A DNA stretch of 64,000 nucleotides, from assembly GCF_051020975.1 (NCBI RefSeq), contig NC_135040.1, positions 3,527,501 to 3,591,500 of the forward strand. The letters are read 5' to 3'. The DNA is from Osmia lignaria lignaria (Eukaryota > Arthropoda > Insecta > Hymenoptera > Megachilidae). Every line of letters starts with the position of its first letter. Positions within the stretch are counted from its first letter, which is position 1. The position numbers and the translations under genes were made by a program. Of the stretch, positions 52,301 to 61,881 are shown in pieces. The notes under the pieces are model-generated. The model was not told the origin of the DNA. It saw nothing but the letters and a program-made list of their open reading frames with translations, and made no database searches.

Positions 52301-55300
52301 ACAACAGCTGGCAGTGTTCTAGATAAACTAACCACAGAAATACCAGTGCTGCCCATAGAGATACAACAGGACATGTCTACAACTGAGAAAATTGAAAGTA
52401 CCACCGTTGCTGAAGAGAATAACAAAAAGGAGAATGATTCAAATCATCAGGTGAGCGCAGAAGCGACAACGCTTCAGGTACCAACCACTCAGATGCTTCC
52501 AATGGAAACTAAGACCACTGCTCAGGTACCAATACTCCCTGAAGAGCTTCAAACTACTGAAAGTGATTCACCGTTGACCACTTCATCTATTAGACCTGAT
52601 ATGAACACGACAAGCCCCCATATGGAGAGTACAGAGTCCCCAATTCACAATAAAACAGAAGAATTGATAAGCAGTGAAGTGGATGTTCAAAATAATCAAA
52701 CAAACGACATGATAGCAAGTTCTATGCACCACTTTGGTGATAACAGAAGCATCAATGCCACCTGGTTGCAGATAGATGTCCCAATTTTGAATAACACGAA
52801 CGAAAGTGAAGAAAATGTAACCACACCATCGACGACACACCTTGAAGAGAACACGAAGAATGAAAGTGTTGCAGCAACCTCGATATCTCTGGCTACCACC
52901 ACTGTCGAGTCATATAAACAGAGCTCTGACAGTTCTTCTAGTACTACCGAGGATGTTAGGCCAGTCACTGAGATACTCGAAGACGATACACTGCCTGTGA
53001 GTTTTGATTACAGAACCCTGTTAATCACCACGACACCCAAGACAGCGCTGCCTGATCTGGATGTTGGAGAATTGTCTGAAGAGGATCTAAGGGTGATCCC
53101 ATTGGAGAAAACATTAGATCTGAAGAAGAAATCAACGGATAAGAAGGTGGTTGATAAATACAAATACAAAAAAGAGAAGGAGCTGAATTTGGAAGAGCAC
53201 CAAAGTGAAAATGTGCTGACCGAAGTCCCAGACCCAGCCACTGTCTTCTCCACAGAGGTACCTCGACCCATCAATGATATTCAGGATCACGATACAAGTG
53301 AAGTCTCTAAATCAGTGGAAGAGGATTCTTCGTCAATACCAAAGCTGAAGATCATTGAAACAACGTTTAATAGAACAGGAACAGATACTGAACAGAATAG
53401 AACTGTACCAGCTAGTACCAAGAAGTACCCCAGCTTCATCCCCGTCTCTGAGGAGATAATAGAACCAGAACCTGTCACAGAACCCTTCGTGGTCATCCGA
53501 AATTTCTATCTGAATCGACAAAATGCAGATTTCACCACAGAGAGCCCAGCAATGGTCAGTGAAGCCAGTATCGAAGGACACACAATGATGGAAGCAAGGA
53601 ACATCAGTGAACTGGATAGCGTAACATCTTCTACGACTGAATCAGTCTCTTCGTCTACTCAAGATTTAAATGAAATGATGAAGGACCAGCCTGTAGACGC
53701 GACTGTCCCATCACTGATCCAAACCAAGTCCCCTGATACAATGGTGGAAAGCACCAGTCATATCGACGTATCTTTCTTGAATATACCTGAGAACGTTGTC
53801 TTTTCCAAGTGCACAACTGGTCAATTCCAGTGTGTCAATGGAACATCGAGGGATGGTGCTTATTGCGTTCCTCTCTCAGCAAAATGTGACTCTGAGAATG
53901 ATTGTTCCGACGGTTCGGATGAATTGAATTGCAAGGAACAAGGTTGCCCGGAGAATTTCCAGTGTGCGAGTGGTCAGTGCTTGAAAAGAGACCTGGTGTG
54001 CAACAGGATCGTCGACTGCGACGACGGAAGCGATGAAATTAATTGCGAGGAATGGAAATGCCAGTTCGACGAGTTCAAGTGTCCCAGTGGTAAGTTTTCA
54101 GACTTTGTGTTCGAAGTAAATTCTTCACAATTGTTACATAAACAATATTTAAATGCAAAAATCGAAACGATAATCACGGAACGAAAGAAGTGAAAGGAAA
54201 AACTGGCACGCATTAGCATGATCAATAGGTGCATGTTTAATATTAATAGGTTTTGCAATCAGTCAAGCGATAAATGATCTAATACTCGCGTAGATGATTC
54301 TTAGAAACACGTATGTTATTAATATCGGTAGCTACCATCAGAGGAAATTGCTCGTAATGATTACGCGATATCGAGGTATCTCTGAAGCTGAATAAAAAAT
54401 TTTCTTGCAATTTTAGGAAGGTGCATCCCAGGTATCTGGCAATGCAACGGGCGACCCGATTGCGAGGATCACCGCGACGAGTACAACTGTGCCGAAAGTT
54501 GCGGCAACGAGGAGTATCTGTGCCCGACAGAGAAATGGTGCATTCCGTTGACGTGGCACTGCAACGGAATCAACGAATGCGCCAACGGGGAGGACGAAAA
54601 ACTCTGCGACTGTGGCATTGATCAATTCAAGTGCCAAACAGGAGGATGCATTCCAGAGAATCTGGTCTGCGACGGTATCGAACACTGTCCTGATCATTCG
54701 GACGAATGGAACTGTTTAACCATGAATACTGGCCCCGAAAGGAATTTAACAGACGTGCAGAAAGAAACCGAAGAGAGTAATGGAGCCCAAGAATTAACGG
54801 AGAGCACCTCTTTGTTAAAAATAAGGTAGCTATTTCACTAATTGGGCCTCCTTTTATCTCAGCACTTAGGCTCTCAATTAGAAATTATACATTTATCTGT
54901 TCTTATGCTGCAGACAATTTAACGGCGAATCTCGTCTGGTTTGTTCCGACGGATGGAGCGAGGAGTTCAGCGACTCGTACTGCCAGTCTCTAGGATTCTC
55001 CGGGTCCGAGGCGACCGACTTACAAACATGGGACAAGAATCAGAAGATCCTGAGACTGAAGGCAAATCCGAATCACCGTATGCCTTTGGTCGCGAATCTA
55101 GAGCAAGTGGAGTTCTGCGTGTCTGACAAAGTCGTCCAAGTATCTTGCCAAGAGTTTTCTTGCGGCTCCCACTACGGAGAAGGACCTACTGCGAGATTAG
55201 TTGGCGGAACTCCAGCCAGCGAAGGACAGTGGTCCAGTGTAGCCTTGTTGAAGGAACCGAAACAAGGTGCTGCTTGTACTGCCAGCATCTTAGGACCAAT

Positions 55301-56180
55301 GCACGTGATCGCGAGTTACTCTTGTACTCACAGGTGAGTTGAAGAATCAAACTGGCCTATCCTCAGAATTACAAATGCAATATGGAAGAATCTTTCTTCT
55401 TATGATTTCAGGTTGAAACAGACCAACGGATGGCAATTATTCACCGATAAGAACCTACTGAAACCACTTCCAGTGAAAAGCATCATTCCCTATCCTCAAG
55501 TGAAGTACAATCAATTCTTGTACAACAATGATATGGTGTTGGTGGAACTGGAGAAACCTCTGACCTTCTCCAGAAACGTTAGCGCTGTTTGCCTTCCAAA
55601 GGATCCAATTCAGGTAGGTATTCAACACCGTAGATGGTAAAGGGTAAGTTGCGAGGATGAAACGAACGTCGCCTTTTAATGTTACAGCCCAGACAGATAT
55701 GTGTCACGGTGGGATGGGGATTCCCTGTGAACGGCGAGGTGGATTTGCAGAAGTATCTGACGTTCCTACCAGTGCCAACCTATGATTCCGAGAAGTGCAA
55801 CGCGACGAGTCATTACGCAGGATTTATCACTAAGGACAACATCTGTGCTGGATTCACTGACACGGACAAAGGACCCTGCTATGTAAGATTTACTTTCAAC
55901 CGAAACTGTTTAAATTCTAGAAGAACATTGGTAGCACCTTTGCACTTTTGCCTGACTCTCGACAGAAATAAAAATATTCTACGTTTTTCTGTTCCAGAAC
56001 GACGAGGGTGCACCTCTGATGTGCGTCAGTGAATCTGGTGGATCAGCCAGATGGGAGATCCAGGGTCTACTGAGCCACCATAGCAGATGCTCAAGGGGTC
56101 ATCCAGCTATTTATTCTAGCGTCGGACCTGCTCTATCCTGGCTACGCAATTCTGTGCCCGCTTTGCAAACGCAAAGCTAA
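43341..56180 (+). CDS. Giant type II membrane pseudoprotease: SEA-EGF-mucin stalk-LDLa x5-SRCR-trypsin fold
   Basis: Coding exons: 43341-43686, 45300-45462, 48162-48286, 48372-54089, 54417-54825, 54914-55333, 55412-55613, 55688-55882 and 55998-56180. All are GT-AG and in phase, giving 2,586 aa without the extra exon at 46944-47084. An in-frame stop precedes the ATG. Residues 1-189 form a polar cytoplasmic tail ending in basic residues, and about 190-216 form one membrane helix. About 271-376 is SEA-like and 384-421 is an EGF-like six-Cys module. About 535-790 is a Glu-Pro-Ser repeat, then a Thr/Ser/Glu-rich stalk runs to about 2020, most of it in one 5.7 kb exon. Five LDLa modules span 2024-2217 with the Ca-binding D-x-SDE pattern, some variant. 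An SRCR-like module spans 2254-2331. A trypsin-like domain starts at R|LVGG (about 2349). Its cysteines for the 42-58, 136-201, 168-182 and 191-220 bridges remain and Asp102 is present (NNDMVLVEL). His57 is Ser (IASYSC), Ser195 is Glu (NDEGAPL) and Asp189 is Gly, so it cannot be a normal protease. The layout resembles corin/TMPRSS-type proteins but without a Frizzled domain. It may act as a cell-surface adhesion or scaffold protein. Confidence 0.85.
44460..44952. repeat. Minisatellite, five copies of about 91 bp, in an intron of the pseudoprotease gene
   Basis: The imperfect palindrome aacgagcattaaattactcg recurs about every 91 bp from 44517, with aaaatttcatttact before it and aattaggatcg after. 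The fifth copy is preceded by a short insertion. Confidence 0.9.
45570..45737. mobile_element. Short TA-flanked inverted-repeat element (Tc1/mariner-like MITE)
   Basis: The left end TATACAGTGACTCACGAAAT and the right end, read as the reverse complement ATATAGTGGCTCACGAAATT, match over about 20 bp. The element is 168 bp with no coding capacity. It lies in the intron after coding exon 2 of the pseudoprotease gene. Confidence 0.75.
46944..47084 (+). CDS. Probable additional (cassette) exon of the pseudoprotease gene
   Basis: A 141-bp open, GC-rich block stands out in an AT-rich intron. It has a pyrimidine-rich acceptor (ttttttcttg ... tag before 46944) and a CAG|GTACTT donor after 47084. It starts by completing the codon left as AG by the exon ending at 45462, and ends leaving AG, which is exactly the phase the exon at 48162 needs. 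It can therefore be included or skipped without a frameshift. It would add 47 residues (with GPEAEVETTVAGVRFDLGPG near the start) to the cytoplasmic tail just before the membrane segment. RNA data would be needed to say whether it is constitutive or alternative. Confidence 0.65.
47288..47516. mobile_element. hAT-type MITE with 8-bp target-site duplication
   Basis: The ends are CAGCTATTCTTAACC and the reverse complement of CAGTGTTTCTCAACT, the standard hAT pattern. Flanks ctctagat (47280-47287) and ttctagat (47517-47524) form an 8-bp duplication with one mismatch. It is 229 bp, AT-rich inside and has no frame. It lies between the candidate cassette exon and the membrane-segment exon. Confidence 0.8.
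49331..50105 (+). repeat. In-frame coding minisatellite (Glu-Pro-Ser/Ala repeat)
   Basis: Units of 18 bp (gaaccagaaccttctgct and variants) encode AEPEPS-type hexads. In the middle (about 49580-49800) longer blocks of about 90 bp are themselves repeated. All variants keep the frame. It codes part of the extracellular stalk of the pseudoprotease, and copy number probably varies between individuals. Confidence 0.9.
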
Positions 56181-57217
56181 AGGCAATCTTTTAATTACAA
56201 AAGTTATTCGACGAATTCGAGAGGACAGACACACTTATAAATGCGGAAAGTTCATGGGAGGGAACCGACAGACTGAATGTTCCTGTTGAAATTAACGAAA
56301 CGCAACGAACAGAGGATAATCGTGTACTTAATTCGTGTCTGTTTTTTATTTCAAACAGTATGTTCCTACATAAATGCGAAGAACACTGAACGGCCATAAT
56401 TTGTTCCGCATTAGAAAAAGAGGTTCTGTATGTAAATGATATCTTTTTTTTTATGATAACTACTGATTAATGGGCTGATACTGCAATATTCCGTAGTTTT
56501 TACACTTACGACATCCGTGCAGGAAAATAAAAATGAATGACAGAGAGATATATATCGTATATAATTGGCAACACGATACTTATTTACAATTAAGAAATTT
56601 GTAAATACTGTATAAAGCGACTGTTTAATATGCTTAATGTTGTAAGAGATTTTTGTACGAAATAGGTCTCTTTAATGATATTATATAAGTATGACCACGA
56701 AAGAAATTCGGTACGTTTCAGACTCCTGTTTTTGTTCTACTTATTATCTGATGGTTTGTTCATTTTATATAATAACTGTATCTAGTAAAAATACTTGTGT
56801 AACATGTTCGCAAGTATCATTTAAATCTGGTTATTGTATAGAGATCAACAAAAAAATGAAAGTATTTATTTGAAACAAGAGACCAATATATAAATGCACC
56901 AGATTATTCATGCAACTGTTTATTTCAGTGATCCTAAGGGATTTCTGAAATGAATACTGGACTAGGCTAAGAGATAGATAGGATAAATGTATATAATATA
57001 TAAGTATTTTAATTAATAAAATACATTGTTATAAAAAGATACAATAATAAAATATGTTAATGTATGCATAGTCACTGATAAATAAGTAAGTATTTTTATA
57101 TACTAAGATAGAAAATAAATGTATTTTAAATGAATTCAATGCCTTCTTTTTTCAAATCCACAGAATTTTATTCTTAAAACCATCAGTTAACTATTATTGT
57201 GTATATACAATACATTC
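56181..57217. other. Tail-to-tail 3' UTR region of the pseudoprotease and dynactin genes
   Basis: Plus-strand AATAAA occurs at 56526-56531, about 345 nt past the pseudoprotease stop. A minus-strand AATAAA (TTTATT on the given strand) occurs at 57167-57172, about 45 nt past the dynactin stop. The rest is AT-rich with no gene seen. Confidence 0.5.
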
Positions 57218-57784
57218 TTAATCTAATTGTTTCTTAGGCATAGCTGCAATTTCAGCTGCTGTTACTGTAGCATCTATAGCAATTAATGATTCAGAAATGC
57301 TAGTTATCACTTCATTGTACTTAGAAAAGATTTCATTTATATGATTATTTAACCCTTGACTTTCTTCGTACAATTTAAGGTATGATAAATTTAAATTACT
57401 AAGTTTGTTCGATAACTCTGGCACATCCCTTAAACAGTTAGTTTCTAATACAGGCATTAACTCCTGCATCTGTTGTAATAATTCATAATTTCTTTGAATC
57501 TCTGGTGCCATTGCTAGTAACAATTGGAGTTTAGCTTCAATAGGTATCTCTACACTTTCAAACTCTGGATCTAAATAACTATTTAGCTCTGGTAACCGTT
57601 TCATCATAGCATTTGCTTTCTCTCGTCCTGACAGTGCAGATGAGATTAATGTGTTTACATTCGAAAGCTGGTCAGTCATAGGATTTTCTGGTGGCATATC
57701 ATTGCCTTGATTTGCCTTCATAAGACCATATATTTGTTTTTCCAAGTGAGCAATTCTATCCTCTAACAACTCAATAGTTCCCAT
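57218..57784 (-). CDS. DCTN3: Dynactin subunit 3 (p24)
   Basis: The 188 aa match the length (about 186 aa) and pattern of DCTN3. It starts MGTIELLEDRIAHLEKQIYG, which parallels the N-terminal coiled-coil of the human protein with its ERWVYG-like end. The block LPELNSYLDPEF parallels the conserved KYLDPEY, followed by heptad-rich helices up to the C terminus. p24 sits in the shoulder/sidearm of dynactin, which links dynein to cargo. The frame stays open 34 codons upstream of this Met, but that stretch is hydrophobic and unlike the family. A possible acceptor (tgtctag) lies one base before the ATG, so a 5' UTR intron may end there. No other intron was seen in the CDS. Confidence 0.85.
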   Translation of the reverse strand: MGTIELLEDRIAHLEKQIYGLMKANQGNDMPPENPMTDQLSNVNTLISSALSGREKANAMMKRLPELNSYLDPEFESVEIPIEAKLQLLLAMAPEIQRNYELLQQMQELMPVLETNCLRDVPELSNKLSNLNLSYLKLYEESQGLNNHINEIFSKYNEVITSISESLIAIDATVTAAEIAAMPKKQLD

Positions 57785-58869
57785 TCTAGACACCAAAACA
57801 AAAAATATGTTTCCATACATGAGGTACAAGTTAATTGGAAAAAGAGATACACTGGACTTTGCACAACTTAATGAACTATCTTCCAAGGAGACATGTTAAT
57901 AGCTCCTTTTTTATAGAATTCATAAGACAAAGTGATTATTAATGGATCAAGAAGAAAATATTCAACTCTACACTCCTAGTTATCTTTCCTACCTATTTAT
58001 ACTACTTACTTGAATACTCACTTGAAAACTCAACAACTGTATTTCAGTCTATACAACAAATAATTATAAATACCGATATTTATATGCCTAAAATTACAAG
58101 GCAAAACGTCAATTTTGACAACTGGAATTAGGTTATGTGTACACTCTGAAGTAGTGCAATAATCAATGGAATGCGCTCGGAGACAAGTGACTAAATTCAG
58201 AAAATGGCGCTAAATCGAATATGTTCCCACCCTTCAATTTCAATATATTTGACATTTATTACATTAAAACATTGATAATTTCAATAACCAGCAATCATAA
58301 ATACCTAAATACATGATATAACGCTTATAAATAAATCATAAGACGTTCAAATTTGCTTGAAGCATAGCAATTAACCACACTCAATTTTTGCATGGTTTCT
58401 TGTTACATTCTTAAACAATATCAAGTATCATTATATTATATTTGCGTATTTAAATGAGACAAATGTTGAAGAATACGTATTCAAATACAATCGTTCTTTA
58501 TGGTGAGAGGGACTTACCCCAAATCTTCAGCGCAAAAATAGGCAACGGTACCGCTTTAAATAGATTCGTCGTGGTGGTGCATAAGCATGTATATGCATAT
58601 AAACACATCGTACACACTCCGTAAGTCTGCACTTTTAAATAAATTCTCCCCACTTCACTTTAGGAAACTGTTACAGACGAGTACCAGATAATGTTCGTAA
58701 GAGAACCGCGACCGACAAGTATCGCGAGAAGTAGCGGAACCGCGGTAACCGTGGTAGGGATACAGTATCTGACATGGCCGACGTCCGCTGGGAGCGTAGT
58801 TTTGGTCGGGCCGTAACGGCGAGTAGTACGCGGTGTATGCAGCAGTGAAAAAAAACATGGGGTACGATA
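57785..58869. promoter_or_regulatory. Shared upstream region of divergent DCTN3 and Hs6st genes
   Basis: The two start codons point away from each other across 1.1 kb. The half nearer Hs6st (58640-58869) is GC-richer and is likely its 5' leader and promoter. The rest is AT-rich. No TATA box was assigned to either gene. Confidence 0.4.
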
Positions 58870-61800
58870 ATGGGCAGACGGTCAAACGAAGAAGGCGTTA
58901 GCGAACTCTCGGTCCTTGTACAGGACGATTTATGCGAGAGGACCGCGACGATGGAGTCACGAGCACGGAGGACTCGGTTACGTAGCGTTGTAGGGATATG
59001 TTTGTTTCTCGCGCTCACGAGTATCATCTATCTCGGCTACTTTTGTCCGGATCATGTATGCGCTCTAACGAGCCGCGAGATCAAGGAATCCGTAAGATTA
59101 TCCGAGGGTCTGTCCGCGGGTCCCGGCTCTGGTTTGTCTTCCGTCTCCGTTGAATTCGACAAAAATGGCCTGCTCTCCGTACATCCTGCTTTTAGATTGC
59201 AGAGTATTCAAGGGAGCCTCGGTTACGACGATGTCTTTACCAATGATACCTTCCAGTTTGACATTAATGGTCATGATGTAATTGTTTTCTTACATATCCA
59301 GAAAACTGGTAAATATCACATACAAATATGTATAAATTGTTTATGTAACTTGTTTTTTCTTTTTAATGAATCTTATAATCCATGACAGCTTTTGTATTTA
59401 TTTCAGTGTTATTTGAAATTAAATAAATTATTTTAATTTTAAGTTAACTATATGATATCAATATGAGAGAAAGATAATTAATCATGTAAACTGAATGATC
59501 CAAATTACTTTAAGATTATGGAATGTCTGCATAAGCACATATTTTTGTTTGACTTTGTACTTAGACTTCTTTGGACTAGTGCCAGCCAATCCTTTATCTC
59601 AATAAAAACAATGCAACATCCCTTCTGACCATTGTACAACTGAATCTTTGCATTATTCATCAGGCAATGTGAAACCTCCAAGCCCTATCTTAGAAAGAGA
59701 AAGAACAATTCAGGGATGTTGCACTGTTTAATATGCTATTCATGCATATACCTGTTTCCTTTTGTTTTCTGTGTGCATGTTTCTCAGTCTTTCCTTTATA
59801 AAAATATGTTTTGATGAAATATGTATTTATATTCCTTTTTGTTACAGGAGGAACATTATTTGGAAAACACTTAGTTAGAGATCTGGATTTGCAAAGACCT
59901 TGTTCTTGTCAGAGAAGGCGTAAGCGTTGTTTTTGTTTCCGTCCAAATCGCAATGAAAATTGGCTTTTCTCAAGATATTCTACTGGTTGGAAATGTGGTT
60001 TACATGCTGACTGGACAGAATTGACCGGTTGTGTTGATACAGAGTTAAATAAGATCGAAGGGGATGGGATAAAACGTAGATACTTTTATATAACTATCAT
60101 AAGGGATCCTGTTGCACGATACTTGTCTGAATTTAGGCATGTACAAAGAGGTGCAACTTGGAGAGGTGCTAGACATTGGTGCGGAGGAACACAAGCCAAT
60201 ATACCACAATGTTATCCTGGATCTAGTTGGCAAGGTGTTTCTTTAGAACAAGTAAGTTATATAATGAATTTAATTAACTTCCCTAATTTAGAAATATTTC
60301 ATTATTCTAGTATTCTCATCCTACATTCATAATAGTATAACTTCTTTCATAAGCAAAACATTCAGTACGTTATCTGAAGGCTTTCATATTTAGAAACACA
60401 TTAAGATAAGCAATTGCTCTTATCTAAAGTCTACTTTTTCCTCCTTTATATGTATAGATATAGTTATTATGAAAGCAACAATCATTTGATACTGAAATTT
60501 TACAATTTACAAAAATCTTTGTTTATGTTGCATAATAAATATAAATAGAAAAAAAAACTGTAAGATTGAAATAGAATAAGTTTTAATTATAAGTATCTAT
60601 TCCAATGTTTTGATAAGAAAACATTGTGGTTTATGTAGTTTATGGCATGTCCATATAATTTGGCAAGCAATCGCCAAACCAGAATGTTGGCTGACTTATC
60701 AATTGTTGGTTGTTACAACTCTACACTCAGCAGCTTGGAGAGAGATCGTCTCATGTTGGCTAGTGCTAAACACAATTTACAATTCATGCCTTTCTTCATG
60801 TTGACTGAGTACCAGAAAGTAAGAACTATTTTTTTTTTTTTTTATTGATACACTAACAGTGCATGTTGCATGTTCTAATATCATCACATCTCATTGAAAT
60901 AATTTCTAATCGTTTTTCCAGTATTTCTAATGTAATGTATTCAAGAAAAAGAGATATCTTCGTATGTTAATTTAAGTTTTATGTTGCATATAAAAAGTTA
61001 TTTTTAAATTCTTCCTTATAATTTGTTTGAATTTCGAAAGAAATCATTTTAGCTCTGACTTGCTTCAACTATTTATGTTAACAACGTATCTTGTGTTGTA
61101 CTCGAGAATCATCTGTTGAAAGGTAGCTCTTAATGTAAATATTTGTCTTACCCACCGTACAGGGAACATAAAACAGTTTCCGCTTTTAATCATTTTGTTT
61201 TTCATTTAATCAAATAAAATGTTTTCTGATTTACACGCGCGGATTTTAGAATATTTATAAGCCCACAGAATTCATCCGTAACCCGAGTCAATGGGTTTTT
61301 TAATCATAGTTATGTGTGATAGAACATCGTTTCATTCCAACTTTGACCTTTTTATTATTCCTTGATTGACATGTTGTTGACCATGATACTGTATGTATAT
61401 TATTGCATGTATAGAAAACTAATGCACTTATTAATATTCATGATTTAAACAATCATACTTTCCTATCCCATATGTATCTTGTTTAATAGAATGCACATTC
61501 CATCTACCATATAAATTGTTACTGTTATATAAATTTTATGACGTTGAATTCTAAATGGTATAGGTGGGACAGTATTCTTTTGAGGAAACATTTGGAATGA
61601 GATTTGCTGTTGCATTTGAGCAACATAATGCAACATTGAGTGCCGCTACAATGGCAACTCTTACCGCAGAACAATTAGATGCGGTGCGTAGATTAAATAG
61701 ATTGGATTTGGAACTTTATGAGTTTGCAAAAAATCTTGCATTTCAAAGATTTAAACGGCTCAGAGATCGTGATCCATATTTCGTACAACGATTTCAACAT

Positions 61801-61881
61801 CTTGGAGAATTACCTTCGAGGCAGAGCGTAACAGAATTCAATTGGGATTCTGTTATTGAAGATACAACGGATGTTGAATGA
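58870..61881 (+). CDS. Hs6st: Heparan-sulfate 6-O-sulfotransferase (4 exons)
   Basis: Exons 58870-59308, 59848-60251, 60639-60818 and 61564-61881 are GT-AG and in phase and encode 446 aa. A second in-frame Met at 58951 would give 419 aa, closer to the roughly 410 aa of human HS6ST1, and I cannot choose between them. A membrane anchor (VVGICLFLALTSIIYLGYF) makes it a type II Golgi enzyme. The 5'-phosphosulfate loop is VIVFLHIQKTGGTLFGKHL, split across the first intron, and the 3'-phosphate site is IIRDPVARYLSEFRHVQRGA. Family blocks PNRNENWLFSRYSTGWKCGL and HADWTELTGC, and CPYNLASNRQTRMLADLS, are all present. It transfers sulfate from PAPS to the 6-O position of glucosamine in heparan sulfate, which tunes FGF and other growth-factor signalling. 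No break was seen. Confidence 0.93.
59609..59726. repeat. Short inverted-repeat element in intron 1 of Hs6st
   Basis: CAATGCAACATCCCT at 59609-59623 and agggatgttgcactg at 59712-59726 are inverted with one mismatch. It is about 118 bp and lacks a frame. No clear target-site duplication was seen, so the element class is open. Confidence 0.55.

Noticed and set aside
54090..54193. Read-through of the large exon into an early stop, a possible truncated form
   Set aside because: A consensus donor (GTAAGT) at 54090 and the downstream completion of the third LDLa module show that the exon ends at 54089.
57785..57886. 34-codon N-terminal extension of dynactin subunit 3
   Set aside because: Hydrophobic and unlike the family; the Met at 57784 gives the expected length and start.
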